Counted from the stretch's first letter, positions 1 through 9,465 are shown. The stretch: DNA of 64,000 nucleotides from Limosilactobacillus sp. (GCF_022482365.1 NZ_JAKVPE010000001.1:1364001-1428000), one strand, 5' to 3'. Numbers and translations are program-made. The notes: generated by a model from the letters alone, not told the origin.

Positions 1-2
1 GT

Positions 3-536
3 TCACTGACGCGCAAGCTGCCGATTATTCCGATCAGCGCCGACACAGCCATCGCCTCGTTTGTCCTGCTCGGGGACGACGAACTGTCCCGAACCGCTGC
101 TAAATTAATTCAGCCGAAGCTGCCAGCACAGTTCGACTACATCGTGACGGTGGAAAGCAAGGGGATCCCCTTCGCCCACGACCTCAGCCTCATCACGAAA
201 CATCCCCGCTCCTTCGTCATCCGCAAGTCGGTCAAGGGCTACATGCGCGATCCGCTGGAACAGTCGGTCAATTCAATCACGACCAAGCAGGAGCAGGAAC
301 TGGTCCTCGACGGTCAGGATGCCCAGCAGCTTCGGGGAAAAAAGGTGCTCCTTGTTGATGACGTCATCAGCACCGGCAGCTCCATCCACTCGGCTGCCAC
401 CCTCTTAGAGAAGGCCGGCAGCCAGGTTGTGGGCAAGGTTGCCATCCTGGCCGAGGGTGATGCGGCTAAGCGCAACGACATCATTTTCCTTGCCAAACTG
501 CCGCTCTTCAACCTCGATGGCACCATCAAGGCATAA
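3..536 (+). CDS. Phosphoribosyltransferase family protein, 5' end outside window
   Basis: The frame is open from the window edge to a TAA at 534-536, so the true start lies upstream and about 177 residues are visible. The PRPP-binding loop VLLVDDVISTGSS (345-383) has the paired acidic residues and small-residue loop of type I phosphoribosyltransferases. An upstream VESKGIPFAHDLS stretch resembles adenine/xanthine-type enzymes. The family joins a purine base or similar substrate to PRPP in the cytoplasm. The substrate cannot be fixed from the visible part; the length and motif order suggest a purine PRTase-like protein rather than a pyr operon regulator. It converges on the MGMT-like gene across a shared terminator. 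Confidence 0.8.
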   Translation, partial: SLTRKLPIIPISADTAIASFVLLGDDELSRTAAKLIQPKLPAQFDYIVTVESKGIPFAHDLSLITKHPRSFVIRKSVKGYMRDPLEQSVNSITTKQEQELVLDGQDAQQLRGKKVLLVDDVISTGSSIHSAATLLEKAGSQVVGKVAILAEGDAAKRNDIIFLAKLPLFNLDGTIKA

Positions 537-537
537 T

Positions 538-580
538 AAAAAGCGAGTTCCGTAGCTGGACACTAAGAACTCGCTTTTTA
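538..580. terminator. Bidirectional intrinsic terminator
   Basis: A 13-bp perfect stem, AAAAAGCGAGTTC (538-550) with GAACTCGCTTTTT (568-580), ends in A/T runs on both sides. It sits two bases after the phosphoribosyltransferase stop and can serve both that gene and the converging MGMT-like gene. Confidence 0.9.
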
Positions 581-607
581 CCACGTTATAACTATGTAAT
601 GTCACTG

Positions 608-916
608 TCAGATCCCCTGCCAGTGGCATTTTTTGATATCGACGTGGGTCTCGTCTTTAAAGGGGACATTTTCCGCCAGCAGCATCGGGCGCTGGTCGAC
701 CCAGCCGGGCACTAGTCGGCCGTTCGCCGTTACGACCCGGTGACAGGGATGTTTGCCATAACCACCCGATTTGCCCAGGGCCTTGCCGACCAGGCGGGCG
801 TTCCGGGGCCGACCAATGATGCGGGCAATTTGCCCATAGGTAGCAACCCGTCCTAGCGGGATAATGTCGACGACGTTTAGGACCGCACGCATAAACTGGT
901 CATCGATTTTAGTCAT
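608..916 (-). CDS. MGMT-family DNA alkyltransferase-like protein
   Basis: This 102-residue protein consists only of the C-terminal DNA-binding/active-site domain of O6-alkylguanine-DNA alkyltransferases. It has the helix-turn-helix stretch RVATYGQIARIIGRP, followed by KHPCHRV containing the alkyl-acceptor cysteine. Classic Atl proteins of this size replace that Cys with Trp, so this short form could in principle still accept alkyl groups. No N-terminal Ada-like domain is present. The ATG overlaps the end of the upstream MFS gene by 8 bp, implying translational coupling in a minus-strand operon with the MFS and AP-superfamily genes. Role inferred: recognition or repair of alkylated guanine. 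Confidence 0.85.
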   Translation of the reverse strand: MTKIDDQFMRAVLNVVDIIPLGRVATYGQIARIIGRPRNARLVGKALGKSGGYGKHPCHRVVTANGRLVPGWVDQRPMLLAENVPFKDETHVDIKKCHWQGI

Positions 917-2171
917 CCGCGTTTGCCCCCTTCCGGCTCAGCCGCGGCAGCAACAGGAAGATTACCAATCCCGCCAAGAAAAGGATCCCCAGGGAGGCGG
1001 CACCAATCGTTGACTTGCCGGTCCGCTGGGTGACAACGCCGACGATTACCGGACCAAGGATTGCCGAAAACTTGCCAAGGATGTTATAGAAACCAAAGAA
1101 TTCGCTGCTGGATTCCTTAGGCACAAGCTGACCAAAGTAGGACCGGCTCAGTGCCTGGATGCCACCCTGGCTGGTCCCGATCAGAATTGCCAGAAACCAG
1201 AAGTCAAACATCGTCTTCAATCGCAGGGCGTACAGGCAAATGAAGAGGTAGACCACAATCCCGGTCAAAAGAGCCGTCCGATTCGAGGTTCGCCGGGCAT
1301 ACCAACCGTAGAGGAGTGAAAACGGAAAGGCAATCAACTGAACAACCAGCAGGACCAGCATCAGCATGGTCGTGTTGACCCCCATGTCCTTTCCGATCGA
1401 GGTTGCCATGGTGAAAATGGTGTCGACCCCGTCAATGTAGAAGAAGTAGGCAATCAAGAACCAGGAAATTTGCCGGTATTGGCGGATGTGCCGGAAGGTT
1501 TGGGCTAAGCGGCGAAAGCTGTCCTTCAGCGGATTATCAACCGCCGCCACACTGTACTGCTGCTGGCCGTGACGGAGCAGCGGCCAGCCAAAGATGACCC
1601 ACCAAACCGCGGCAATGACGAAGCTGAACTTGCCGATCCCGTAGCTATCGAGGAGCCCACCAAAGCCGTTGGTCAGCTGGGCCGCCAGAAAGACGATAAA
1701 GGCAATCACCCCGCCCAGGTAGCCCATGCCGTAACCGGTGGACGAGACCAGGTCCATCTGGTGATTGTCCGCCACGTCGGTCAGGAAACTGTCATAGAAG
1801 AGGTTCCCGCCCGAATAGCCGATAATTGACAAGATGAAGAGGATCAGCAGCCACTGCCAGTGCTGGGTCGGCACCAGCGCCAGGCCCAGTGTCAAAATGA
1901 TGGCCGGCCAGGTAAAGGTGTTGAGCCACCGGCGTTTGGCATTCGGGTAATCCGCCAGCGCCCCCAGCAGCGGCGCCAAAAGGGAAACCACCAGGGTGCC
2001 AAAACTATTGGCATAGCCCCAGTAAGCGGTGGAATCGGCGCTGCTGACCCCGGCCTGCTGAGCCACCGCCTTGAAGTAGACCGGCAGGACCGCCGTCACC
2101 ACCAGGATCCCGTAGCCGGAGTTGGCCCAGTCATAGAAGATCCATTGCCATTGTTGCTTAGTAAACTTCAC
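909..2171 (-). CDS. MFS transporter, UMF1/Atg22-like
   Basis: This 420-residue integral membrane protein has about 12 hydrophobic segments. Its N terminus (WIFYDWANSGYGILVV) is the FYDWANS signature of the UMF1/Atg22-like MFS group. The family is widespread in Firmicutes; substrates are largely unknown and amino-acid or drug efflux has been proposed. The gene lies 9 bp downstream of the phosphodiesterase-like gene and overlaps the MGMT-like gene, so the three are probably cotranscribed. No regulator is adjacent. Confidence 0.85.
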   Translation of the reverse strand: MKFTKQQWQWIFYDWANSGYGILVVTAVLPVYFKAVAQQAGVSSADSTAYWGYANSFGTLVVSLLAPLLGALADYPNAKRRWLNTFTWPAIILTLGLALVPTQHWQWLLILFILSIIGYSGGNLFYDSFLTDVADNHQMDLVSSTGYGMGYLGGVIAFIVFLAAQLTNGFGGLLDSYGIGKFSFVIAAVWWVIFGWPLLRHGQQQYSVAAVDNPLKDSFRRLAQTFRHIRQYRQISWFLIAYFFYIDGVDTIFTMATSIGKDMGVNTTMLMLVLLVVQLIAFPFSLLYGWYARRTSNRTALLTGIVVYLFICLYALRLKTMFDFWFLAILIGTSQGGIQALSRSYFGQLVPKESSSEFFGFYNILGKFSAILGPVIVGVVTQRTGKSTIGAASLGILFLAGLVIFLLLPRLSRKGANADD

Positions 2172-2180
2172 GAAAACACC

Positions 2181-3473
2181 TTACTTTCTGAAAATCCCGT
2201 CGATCGGTTGGCCAGCAGTGGGCGCCGGATAGTGTAACCCCAGCAGGCGGGCAAAGGTCGGCCCCTCATCGACCAGGTGTGCCCCCGCCACCGTTGCGCC
2301 AGTCTTGACATCGGGACCGGCAAAAACAGCCGTGGTGAAGTAGTTCGGCTGGCTCGGCCCATAGCCGTGGACGCCGTGGTAACGGTCATGAGTGCCGAGC
2401 GTCGCCGGATCGACGTCCTCTACGATTGCCGGTCGGTTAACCTCATCGGTGAAGTAGTAGCCCGGCTTGGCCTCAATCAGGAAGGTACACCGCGGATCGG
2501 CACCGAGCTTGACGGCTTCCGCCCCGTCATAGATGTGTTCAACTCCTTCGACTCCGGCGATGAGCTGCTTTAACTGGCCAAGATTGACGTTGCCTCGAGT
2601 ATAGACATAGGTTTCACCGTCACAGGTCTTGGCGGTCACCTGCCAGTTGTCGCGGTAGGTCGTCTTCCCCGCCAACGGCGACAGCCAGCCGTGATGGGCA
2701 AAGAGCATGTTGAGGTGGATCATCTTGGAAACGTTGATCTGGTAGTGGTCCCCCAACAGGACAAAGTTGGTTTGGTCAAAGGTTCCCGCCTGCTTTGTTG
2801 CGGCAATGATGCGGGCTACCCGGCCATCGAGGTGCTGCAGGGCCTCCTTAGCTTGGGGTGACCGGACGCCATAGCGGTGGCGCATGCTGTCCATGTCAAC
2901 CAGGTGGATCAGTGTCAGGTCCGGCCGCTTGTTCTCCAGGGTATCAACTGCACAGGCCGTGATAAAGTCGTCCAGCCAGGGCTGCTTGATCCCGTGACGC
3001 AGCTTGCCGTAGCGGTGGTTCATCTGAATCAGGAAGTAGGGCGAGCTGGCCTTCAGCGAAACCAGCACCTGGTTGGTCCAGATTCGGTTGGGAAAGATTT
3101 CCGCCAGGTTGTAATCAATCTGACTACCCGCCGTTACCGGCCAGAGGAAAGCCGCGGTGGTCAGTCCCGCCTGGTGGGCAACGTCATATAGCGGCATTGC
3201 TTTGACGTCCTTGCGGTACCAGTACCAGTCTGGCGAAAGGCGCCGCGGCTGGAGCTTGGTGTTGTTGACGATCCCGTGCACGGCCGGGTATTGACCGGTG
3301 ATGATCGAGGTGTGGGACGGGTAGGTCAACGTTGGGAAAATTCCCCGGACCCGCTTCACCCAGGTTCCCCGATTTATTACCCGGGAAATATTGGGAACCA
3401 GGTCCCACAATTCGTCGAGGTCGCGAAAGCCCAGCGAATCAAGGGAAATAACGACTAATTTCTTTTGGCTCAT
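2181..3473 (-). CDS. Alkaline phosphatase superfamily phosphodiesterase/nucleotide pyrophosphatase-like
   Basis: This 430-residue protein starts with the metal-binding strand VVISLDSLGFRD and carries FPTLTYPSHTSIITGQYP, the Thr/Ser nucleophile region of type I phosphodiesterase/nucleotide pyrophosphatases. Later LIHLVDMDSMRHRYG and LLGDHYQ supply the expected second metal site (Asp/His), and DRYHGVHGYGP the last His ligands. No signal peptide is evident, so it looks cytoplasmic. It is the first gene of the minus-strand operon. The family hydrolyses phosphoesters or phosphonates; the actual substrate is not readable here. Confidence 0.85.
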   Translation of the reverse strand: MSQKKLVVISLDSLGFRDLDELWDLVPNISRVINRGTWVKRVRGIFPTLTYPSHTSIITGQYPAVHGIVNNTKLQPRRLSPDWYWYRKDVKAMPLYDVAHQAGLTTAAFLWPVTAGSQIDYNLAEIFPNRIWTNQVLVSLKASSPYFLIQMNHRYGKLRHGIKQPWLDDFITACAVDTLENKRPDLTLIHLVDMDSMRHRYGVRSPQAKEALQHLDGRVARIIAATKQAGTFDQTNFVLLGDHYQINVSKMIHLNMLFAHHGWLSPLAGKTTYRDNWQVTAKTCDGETYVYTRGNVNLGQLKQLIAGVEGVEHIYDGAEAVKLGADPRCTFLIEAKPGYYFTDEVNRPAIVEDVDPATLGTHDRYHGVHGYGPSQPNYFTTAVFAGPDVKTGATVAGAHLVDEGPTFARLLGLHYPAPTAGQPIDGIFRK

Positions 3474-3679
3474 GGTCTTAACCAGCTTTCTGCTAATTTT
3501 TAATAACTAGATACCCTCTATTTTACGATTATTTTCCGCTCCGTGTTAACCATAATGCACAATTCACTGCTTTTGGCTATTATTTTGCCGGCAGACTAAC
3601 TATAATAGAAGAGTTACTTTGCATTTTCTGCCGATTTTATCGACAAATCTACGAAAACGCGTTTAAAGGAGTGGACATC

Positions 3680-5008
3680 TTGTCACAGCAGCAACCAACT
3701 CGGTCACTGGGATTCTTCGCGGCCCTCTCGACCGTTACCGGAACCGTCATCGGCTCGGGAATCTTTTTCAAGGTTCCCGCCGTTACCAAGGCGACCGGGT
3801 CCGTTAGCCTGGCGACCTTCACCTGGTTTCTTGCCGGAATTATCACCATCTGTGCTGGCTTAACGGCGGCGGAACTGGCGGCGGCCTATCCTCAAACCGG
3901 CGGACTGACCCTCTACATCGGCAAGGCCTACGGGAGCTTCTGGGGCTTTTTAGCCGGCTGGGCCCAGTCACTAATTTACTTTCCCGCCCAGTGGGCCGCG
4001 GCCGCAATCGCCTTTGCCACCCAGTTTGTCGACCTCTTTGGCCTTGACGACAGCTGGCTGCCCCTCGTCGGTATCTGCGTTACCCTCCTTGTCTTACTGA
4101 CCAATTTTATCAGTGCTCAGGCCGGTGGGTTGGTCTCCTCGATCGCCCTGGTGGTCAAACTGATCCCGGTCGTCGCGATCGTCGTCCTCGGCTTCTTCCA
4201 CCCCGGGGATCCGCAGTTTCGCCTCTTCCCAGTCGCTCCCGGCCCCAGCCAGCACCTCCTTACCGCCCTTGGCAGTGGCCTGTTGGCGACGATGTTTGCC
4301 TACGACGGCTGGATCCACGTCGGAACAATGGCGGGTGAAATGAAGAACCCTAAAAAGCACCTGCCGCGCGCCATTTTCTTGGGGCTTGGCCTGGTCACCG
4401 TGGTTTACTTGCTGATTAACCTCGCCTTTCTCTACGTGGCTCCGCTGGGAACCGTGGCGGCCGACCTGAACATCTCTTCCCGGGTGGCCCATATTGTTTT
4501 CGGCCCCCTTGGTGGTAAAATTATTACAATCGGAATCATGATTTCGGTCTACGGAGCACTGAACGGCTTTACGATGACCGGGATTCGAGTTCCCTACGTG
4601 ATGGGCTACCTCGGCTACCTGCCGTTTGCGCGTGCTTTCCGGGCACTCAACCGGGGCGGCGTGCCCTGGGTCGGTGGCTGCCTGCAGTTCATCGTGGCGG
4701 TCCTGATGATTCTGTCCGGGACCTTTGACACCATCACCAACATGCTGGTGGTCGTCATTTGGTTCTTCTACATGCTCTGCTTTGCCGCGGTCTTTATCTT
4801 ACGCCGGCGGGAGCCCGATCTCCCGCGGCCATACAAGGTTCCCGGCTTCCCGTTGGTACCCATCATCGCCATGCTGGGTGGCGTCTTCATCATTTTGACG
4901 ACGCTCTTTACCCAACCGGCGATTACCCTGATCGGGGTCCTGATTACCTTAGCAGGCGTGCCAATTTATCGCTATCAGCAAACTCACCATCGCATTCGCC
5001 AAATTTAA
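3680..5008 (+). CDS. APC-superfamily amino acid permease (LAT/SteT-like)
   Basis: The product is about 442 residues with roughly 12 transmembrane segments. The first is preceded by TVTGTVIGSGIFFKVPA, the Gly-rich helix-1 motif of APC amino-acid exchangers; a LPRPYKVPGFP loop near the C terminus is typical of the LAT/SteT branch. I chose TTG 3680 because AAAGGAG (3665-3671) lies 8 bp before it, whereas the GTG at 3671 overlaps that ribosome site. TATAAT at 3601-3606 is a plausible -10 with no good -35. Likely role: exchange or uptake of neutral amino acids such as serine/threonine. A second, different permease follows beyond the tnpB remnant. Confidence 0.85.
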   Translation: MSQQQPTRSLGFFAALSTVTGTVIGSGIFFKVPAVTKATGSVSLATFTWFLAGIITICAGLTAAELAAAYPQTGGLTLYIGKAYGSFWGFLAGWAQSLIYFPAQWAAAAIAFATQFVDLFGLDDSWLPLVGICVTLLVLLTNFISAQAGGLVSSIALVVKLIPVVAIVVLGFFHPGDPQFRLFPVAPGPSQHLLTALGSGLLATMFAYDGWIHVGTMAGEMKNPKKHLPRAIFLGLGLVTVVYLLINLAFLYVAPLGTVAADLNISSRVAHIVFGPLGGKIITIGIMISVYGALNGFTMTGIRVPYVMGYLGYLPFARAFRALNRGGVPWVGGCLQFIVAVLMILSGTFDTITNMLVVVIWFFYMLCFAAVFILRRREPDLPRPYKVPGFPLVPIIAMLGGVFIILTTLFTQPAITLIGVLITLAGVPIYRYQQTHHRIRQI

Positions 5009-5207
5009 GGGAGCTGATTAATGATTATCAAATAAATCATTAAATATTATCAAAAATAGTATAATATTACTGGAGGCTAAAACGTGAGGTGATATTATGC
5101 TACCGAAAATGAGTGAATCCAAGATGATTGCTGAGCGTATGCCTACCAATTGAAGATGTGTCATAAGATAAAGAATGACGTTTAATCTTTGAAAGGTGGT
5201 GGAAATA

Positions 5208-6363
5208 ATGCTCAGGACGGAAAAAGTGCGTCTGTATCCCAACGCAACCATGAAAAAAGTTCTTGATGCTTTGTGTGATTATCGACGTTACTGCTGGAAC
5301 CATGGACTGACCTTATGGAATGACATGTATGACGAGTCACTGATTATGGGTAACAAGAAGCTTCGCCCAAATGCCTATAAGGTCCGGAACGAGCTGGTTG
5401 CTAATAAAGCGGACTGGCAATACGAATTATCAGCTCGGTGCTTACAATTGGCAATCGCTGATCTGGGAAAAGCTTGGCAGAACTTTTTCGACAAAAGTCA
5501 GCCTGATTGGGGCAAGCCACATTTCAGATCGAAGCGTGCACCCCGCCAAGGCTTCAAAACTGACCGCGCCAAGATTGTCAATGGCAAGTTACGGTTAGAT
5601 AAGCCCCGCGGAATTAAGGGCAATTACGACCTGCCTTTTAAGGGCGCTCAAAGCCTGGCGGGAGAGCTGAAGGTTGTTTCAGTTTACCGGGAAAACGGCA
5701 AATACTGGGCTTCCTTACCGTTTGAGGTTCAGGAAGCGTCAAAACCCATCGACTGGTCAAAGTACGGCCGTTGACGTTAACGTGGGGCACTTTAACTACA
5801 CCGCGGGCGAGGTCAACATCCTACCGAAGCGGCTGCGAAAACTTTACCAGCGCATCAAGCACTATCAGCGGGTGCTGGCGCGTAAACGCAAGGTGAATGG
5901 CAAGTTCGCTAACCACAGTAATAATTACGTGCAGACGAAAGCCAAGCTGCAACGTGATTATCGGCGGGTAGCGAACATTCAAAATGATATTTTGCAAAAG
6001 TTTACGACGAACCTGGTTGACAGCTACGACACGATCGTGATTGAAGATCTGGCGGTTAAGCAGATGCAGATGAGTCATGTCGCTTCTAAAGGCCTGCAGC
6101 GGTCCCTGTTTGGTAAGTTCCGGCAAATTCTAACCTATAAAACCGAATGGTATAGGAAACAGCTAGTTCTGGCTGATCAACATTATCCCAGCACCCAGCG
6201 CTGTGCTAAGTGCGGTCATGTTAAAACGGGTCAAGATAAGATTACTCTACAAGGTAATGTTAAGCACCACACTAAGCATAACGAATATATCTGTTATCAA
6301 TGCGGTTACCATAATGATCGTGATCAAAATGCGGTGCTCAATCTTCTAGCTTTAGTACAGTAA
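5208..6363 (+). pseudogene. tnpB: RNA-guided nuclease TnpB, interrupted by a 1-base frameshift
   Basis: Two overlapping frames together encode a normal-length TnpB (about 384 residues). The first begins at ATG 5208 after AAAGGTGG and runs into TGA 5772-5774. The second continues the homology with TAVDVNVGHFNYT. Removing one A from the AAA at 5759-5761 restores a single frame. RuvC residues are all visible: Asp in VDVNVG, Glu in IVIEDLAV, Asp in NDRDQNAVLNLL. The zinc-finger pairs CAKCG and CYQCG are also present. TnpB proteins are transposon-encoded RNA-guided DNA nucleases. The split is just before the first catalytic Asp, so the copy is probably inactive unless recoding occurs. Confidence 0.85.
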
Positions 6364-6440
6364 ATATTTCTATGGGGTGGGCTACACCCTTCAAGCTATC
6401 AGAGCCGGTCAATGTGATTACTCCCTAGTTGGAATATCGG
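6260..6440 (+). ncRNA. Candidate right-end (omega/reRNA) RNA of the tnpB element
   Basis: In IS200/IS605-type elements the guide RNA scaffold overlaps the tnpB 3' end and runs to the right end. Here a short hairpin, GGGTG-ggcta-CACCC (about 6375-6389), follows the stop codon directly, then an unstructured-looking stretch reaches the second permease region. The call rests on position and this hairpin only; the 3' boundary and guide cannot be defined without relatives. Confidence 0.25.
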
Positions 6441-6558
6441 AATACTGGTGTTGACGGTAGTAAATAAAATTAAGAAAGGAAAACTATATTCCTTCGCAAA
6501 TATGATCAAATCACAAATGATGATATTTGTTCACGTTTTATATAGCAGATTCACTTTT

Positions 6559-7920
6559 ATGAAAAACAGTCCCAATTTGCAAAAAACTGAACACGAGAAA
6601 ACACTCGGGCTCTTTGACCTCACCATCCTTGGTATCGGGGCCATCATCGGGACCGGGATCCTGGTTCTGACCGGGATCGTGGCGGCCGAGGATTCCGGCC
6701 CGGCAATCGTCTTCTCGTTTCTGATCGCCGCCCTCGCCAGCGGGCTGATCGGTCTCTGCTACGCCGAACTGACAACCAGCCTGCCCAACTCCGGGAGTGC
6801 CTTTTTCTACGCCTGGGTCGCAATCGGTAAGTTTGTCGCCTTCCTCGCCGGCTGGACGCTGATCGGGGTCTACGTTACCACGACGGCCACCGTGGCGAAT
6901 GGTTGGACCGGCTACGTCCAATCGTTCCTGGAGGTTCTCGGCATTAAGCTTCCCCACCAGTTTCTCGTCAATCCGGCGGCCGGGGGCTATGTCAACCTGC
7001 CGGCGGTCCTGATGATTATCCTGATGACCATCGTTTTGACCCGCGGAACCAGCGAAAGCAAGTGGGTCAACAACTTCCTGGTCGGCGTCAAGCTCTTCAT
7101 CATCCTGCTCTTCATCGTCGTCAGCGTCTGGCACGTCAATCCAGCCAACTGGCACCCCTTCCTGCCTTATGGTTATAAGGGGATCTTCACCGGTGCCTCG
7201 GCCGTCTTCTTCTCGTTTTTGGGCTTTGATGCCCTGGCGACCTCGGCTGAGGATGCGAAGGACGTCGGCCACACGATCCCCCGGGCCATCGTGCTCTGCC
7301 TGACCATTTCGACCGCTCTCTACATCCTGGTCAGCCTGGTCATGACCGGGGTCCTGCCCTACAAGAAGCTCAACGTTTCCGAGGCGATGTCCTACGTCCT
7401 GCTGAGTCAAGGTCACGAAGTCGTCGCCGAGATCGTCTCGCTGGGGGCCGTGCTCGGCATCATGGCGGTGGTCTTTGCGTTCATCTACGCCGGTTCCAAC
7501 ATTCTCAAGTCAATGAGCCGCAGCCGTTTCCTGCCGAAGGGCCTCGCCGCTGTCAACTCCAAGACCCAGAGCCCCAACCGGGCAATCTGGCTGGTCGGGC
7601 TTGCCGCGGCCGTGTTCGCCGGGGAATTCGACCTCCACTACCTGGCCTTGATCGCTAACATCGGCTCGCTGATGGTTTTCATGCTGATCTCGCTGATTGT
7701 CATCATTCTGCGTTACCGCTATCCAGAACTGAAGCGGCCATTCGTTGTTCCGTACGGGAAAATCCTGCCGGTCCTGTCAATTTTGATTTGCCTGGTCCTG
7801 CTCGTCAGCATCTCGGTCAAGGCCTGGCTGACCTACCTGATCTGGATTGCCCTCGGCCTGATCGTCTACTTTGGCTACTCCCTGCGGCACGCCGATGAAT
7901 TCAACTTTACTGAAGATTAA
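6559..7920 (+). CDS. APC-superfamily amino acid permease (cationic amino acid transporter type)
   Basis: The protein is 453 residues from ATG 6559, with about 12 membrane segments. TILGIGAIIGTGILVLTG is the helix-1 substrate motif of the CAT branch, followed by GPAIVFSFLIAALASGL and LCYAELTTSLPNSGSAF. An in-frame GTG lies at 6448, but the extra 37 residues (KIKKGKLYSFANMIK...) look unlike the family and sit next to the tnpB element. ATG 6559 gives the usual short cytoplasmic tail before KTLGLFDL. Neither start has a strong ribosome site, which may reflect displacement of the original leader. Likely uptake of basic or branched amino acids; specificity uncertain. Confidence 0.8.
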   Translation: MKNSPNLQKTEHEKTLGLFDLTILGIGAIIGTGILVLTGIVAAEDSGPAIVFSFLIAALASGLIGLCYAELTTSLPNSGSAFFYAWVAIGKFVAFLAGWTLIGVYVTTTATVANGWTGYVQSFLEVLGIKLPHQFLVNPAAGGYVNLPAVLMIILMTIVLTRGTSESKWVNNFLVGVKLFIILLFIVVSVWHVNPANWHPFLPYGYKGIFTGASAVFFSFLGFDALATSAEDAKDVGHTIPRAIVLCLTISTALYILVSLVMTGVLPYKKLNVSEAMSYVLLSQGHEVVAEIVSLGAVLGIMAVVFAFIYAGSNILKSMSRSRFLPKGLAAVNSKTQSPNRAIWLVGLAAAVFAGEFDLHYLALIANIGSLMVFMLISLIVIILRYRYPELKRPFVVPYGKILPVLSILICLVLLVSISVKAWLTYLIWIALGLIVYFGYSLRHADEFNFTED

Positions 7921-7926
7921 GATTAA

Positions 7927-7955
7927 TGCACGATCAACCTTGATCGTGCATTTTT
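7927..7955 (+). terminator. Intrinsic terminator after the permease
   Basis: Perfect 11-bp stem TGCACGATCAA / TTGATCGTGCA with a 2-base loop, followed by TTTTT at 7951-7955, six bases after the permease stop. Confidence 0.93.
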
Positions 7956-8019
7956 CAATCCCGAAAAGAGTAGAATAGAGTTAGAACGTTTGGAAACTAC
8001 AGAAAGGAAATGGTTATCT

Positions 8020-9450
8020 ATGACACGTTATCGAAATTCGGCCTGCACCTCCATCATGGTCGGCAAACTCGCCTCAATCGACGGTTCGACCTTCATCTCC
8101 CGGAATGAGGACCGGGTCAAGGCGATTGAACCCAAGCGCTTCCTGGTCCAACCCGCCGTCCACGACCGCCACGCCACCTACGTTTCGGCCTATAACAAGC
8201 TGACGGTCCCGCTGCCGGAGAGCGGAATGCGCTACACCGCTACCCCATCCGTTGATCAATCGGCCGGGCCGAACGAAGAAGACGGCTTCAACTCGGCCAA
8301 CGTTGGTGAAAGTGCGACCGAGAGCGTCTACGCCAACGATCGGGTCCTGGCCTATGACCCCCACATCAAAAACGGGTTGGCTGAGGATTCAATGACCACC
8401 CTGGTCTTGCCTTACATTCATTCCGCCCGGGAAGGGGTCCAGCGCCTGGGTGAACTAGTCGCCGAATACGGTTCCGCCGAGGGCAATGGCGTTCAGTTCA
8501 TCGACCGCGATTCCGTCTGGTACATGGAAATCGCCACCGGTCACCACTGGGTCGCCGTCCGCATTCCGGATGATTGTTACGCGGTGGCCGCCAACCAAAT
8601 CGCCATCGAGCAAATCGACTTCAATGATCCAGACAACTACATGTGGTCCGACGGCATCCGTGAATTTGTCGACGAGCACAATCTGAACCCGGACGACGAT
8701 CAGTGGAACTTCCGCCACATCTTCGGCACCAACACCAAGAAGGATCACCACTACAACACGCCGCGGGTTTGGTTTGCCCAACGCTACCTGAGCCCCCTGG
8801 CAAGCGCCGGGCAGACGCCTGAATCCCCCGACATGCCATTCATCCGCAAGCCGGAACGCAAGATTTCTGTCGAAGACATTCAGTACCTGCTGAAGTCGCA
8901 CTACAACGAAACCAAGTACGATCCACTCGGTGAGGGCAGCGATCATGACAAGAAGGTCTACCGGGCAATTTCGCTCTCCCGAACCGCTCAATCCCACATC
9001 CTGCAGATGCGAAACACCGTCAACCCGAAGCACGCCGCAATCCAGTGGGTCGAATTCGGGGTGCCATCGTTCTGCGCCTACACGCCATTCTTTGCCAATG
9101 CGGATGACACCGACGCCTCCTACCGGAAGGTCCCGAAGACAATGAAGCTAAAGAACGCCTTCTGGCTGAACGAGGCCCTCGCCATGGTGGTCGAAAGTCA
9201 TTACAGCGAGTTCGCCGAGGATGACGAGGACTTCCAGCAAGAGCTCAACGAATGGGCCCGGCGCAAGATCGCCGCGGTTGATGCCAAGGCCAGTCAGCTG
9301 GATGGCGCCAAGCTGACCACTTACCTGACTGGACAAAACCACAAGATCGCCAAACACTACCACAAGAAGACTAAGAAGCTGCTTTTCAAGCTCCTGACGG
9401 ACGGCACGGAGCTTTCCGAATTGACCTTCAAGATGGATCCAAACTTATAA
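8020..9450 (+). CDS. C69-family dipeptidase (PepD type)
   Basis: This 476-residue Ntn-hydrolase has NSACTSIMVGKLASIDGS at its N terminus, with the catalytic cysteine at residue 9 and the SRNED segment that follows in family C69. Later WYMEIATGHHWVAVRIPDD and NQIAIEQID are also family features. The start is ATG 8020 behind AAAGGA (8003-8008); an upstream in-frame TTG (7990) would add ten residues and lacks a site. These enzymes mature by exposing the Cys and cleave dipeptides in the cytoplasm, fitting an amino-acid-auxotrophic lactobacillus and the permease next door. The gene is monocistronic, bounded by terminators. Confidence 0.9.
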   Translation: MTRYRNSACTSIMVGKLASIDGSTFISRNEDRVKAIEPKRFLVQPAVHDRHATYVSAYNKLTVPLPESGMRYTATPSVDQSAGPNEEDGFNSANVGESATESVYANDRVLAYDPHIKNGLAEDSMTTLVLPYIHSAREGVQRLGELVAEYGSAEGNGVQFIDRDSVWYMEIATGHHWVAVRIPDDCYAVAANQIAIEQIDFNDPDNYMWSDGIREFVDEHNLNPDDDQWNFRHIFGTNTKKDHHYNTPRVWFAQRYLSPLASAGQTPESPDMPFIRKPERKISVEDIQYLLKSHYNETKYDPLGEGSDHDKKVYRAISLSRTAQSHILQMRNTVNPKHAAIQWVEFGVPSFCAYTPFFANADDTDASYRKVPKTMKLKNAFWLNEALAMVVESHYSEFAEDDEDFQQELNEWARRKIAAVDAKASQLDGAKLTTYLTGQNHKIAKHYHKKTKKLLFKLLTDGTELSELTFKMDPNL

Positions 9451-9465
9451 AAATAAATTACTGGA

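Larger units (their letters stand above)
5040..6440 (+). mobile_element. IS200/IS605-type element remnant carrying tnpB only
   Basis: The region between the two permease genes holds a tnpB reading frame but no tnpA. Its outer limits are estimated: no inverted repeats or target duplication are expected for this class and none were seen. The AT-rich left part (5009-5207) has only a tiny ORF, 5097-5153, encoding MLPKMSESKMIAERMPTN after a possible AGGTG site; I do not recognise it. The right part has a hairpin just after the tnpB stop. The element probably sits in the original upstream region of the second permease, which now lacks a clear ribosome site. Confidence 0.5.

Noticed and set aside
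5097-5153. Small ORF encoding 18 residues left of tnpB
   Set aside because: It has a possible ribosome site but no recognisable similarity; it is too short to support as a gene.
5750-5780. Programmed frameshifting in tnpB
   Set aside because: There is no slippery heptamer or downstream stem visible; one extra A in a short run is a simpler explanation.
6538-7416. A 292-codon open frame on the minus strand inside the second permease gene
   Set aside because: The plus-strand frame has clear APC motifs; the antisense frame is low-complexity (Gly/Asp/Glu/Arg rich), as expected for a shadow in GC-rich coding DNA.
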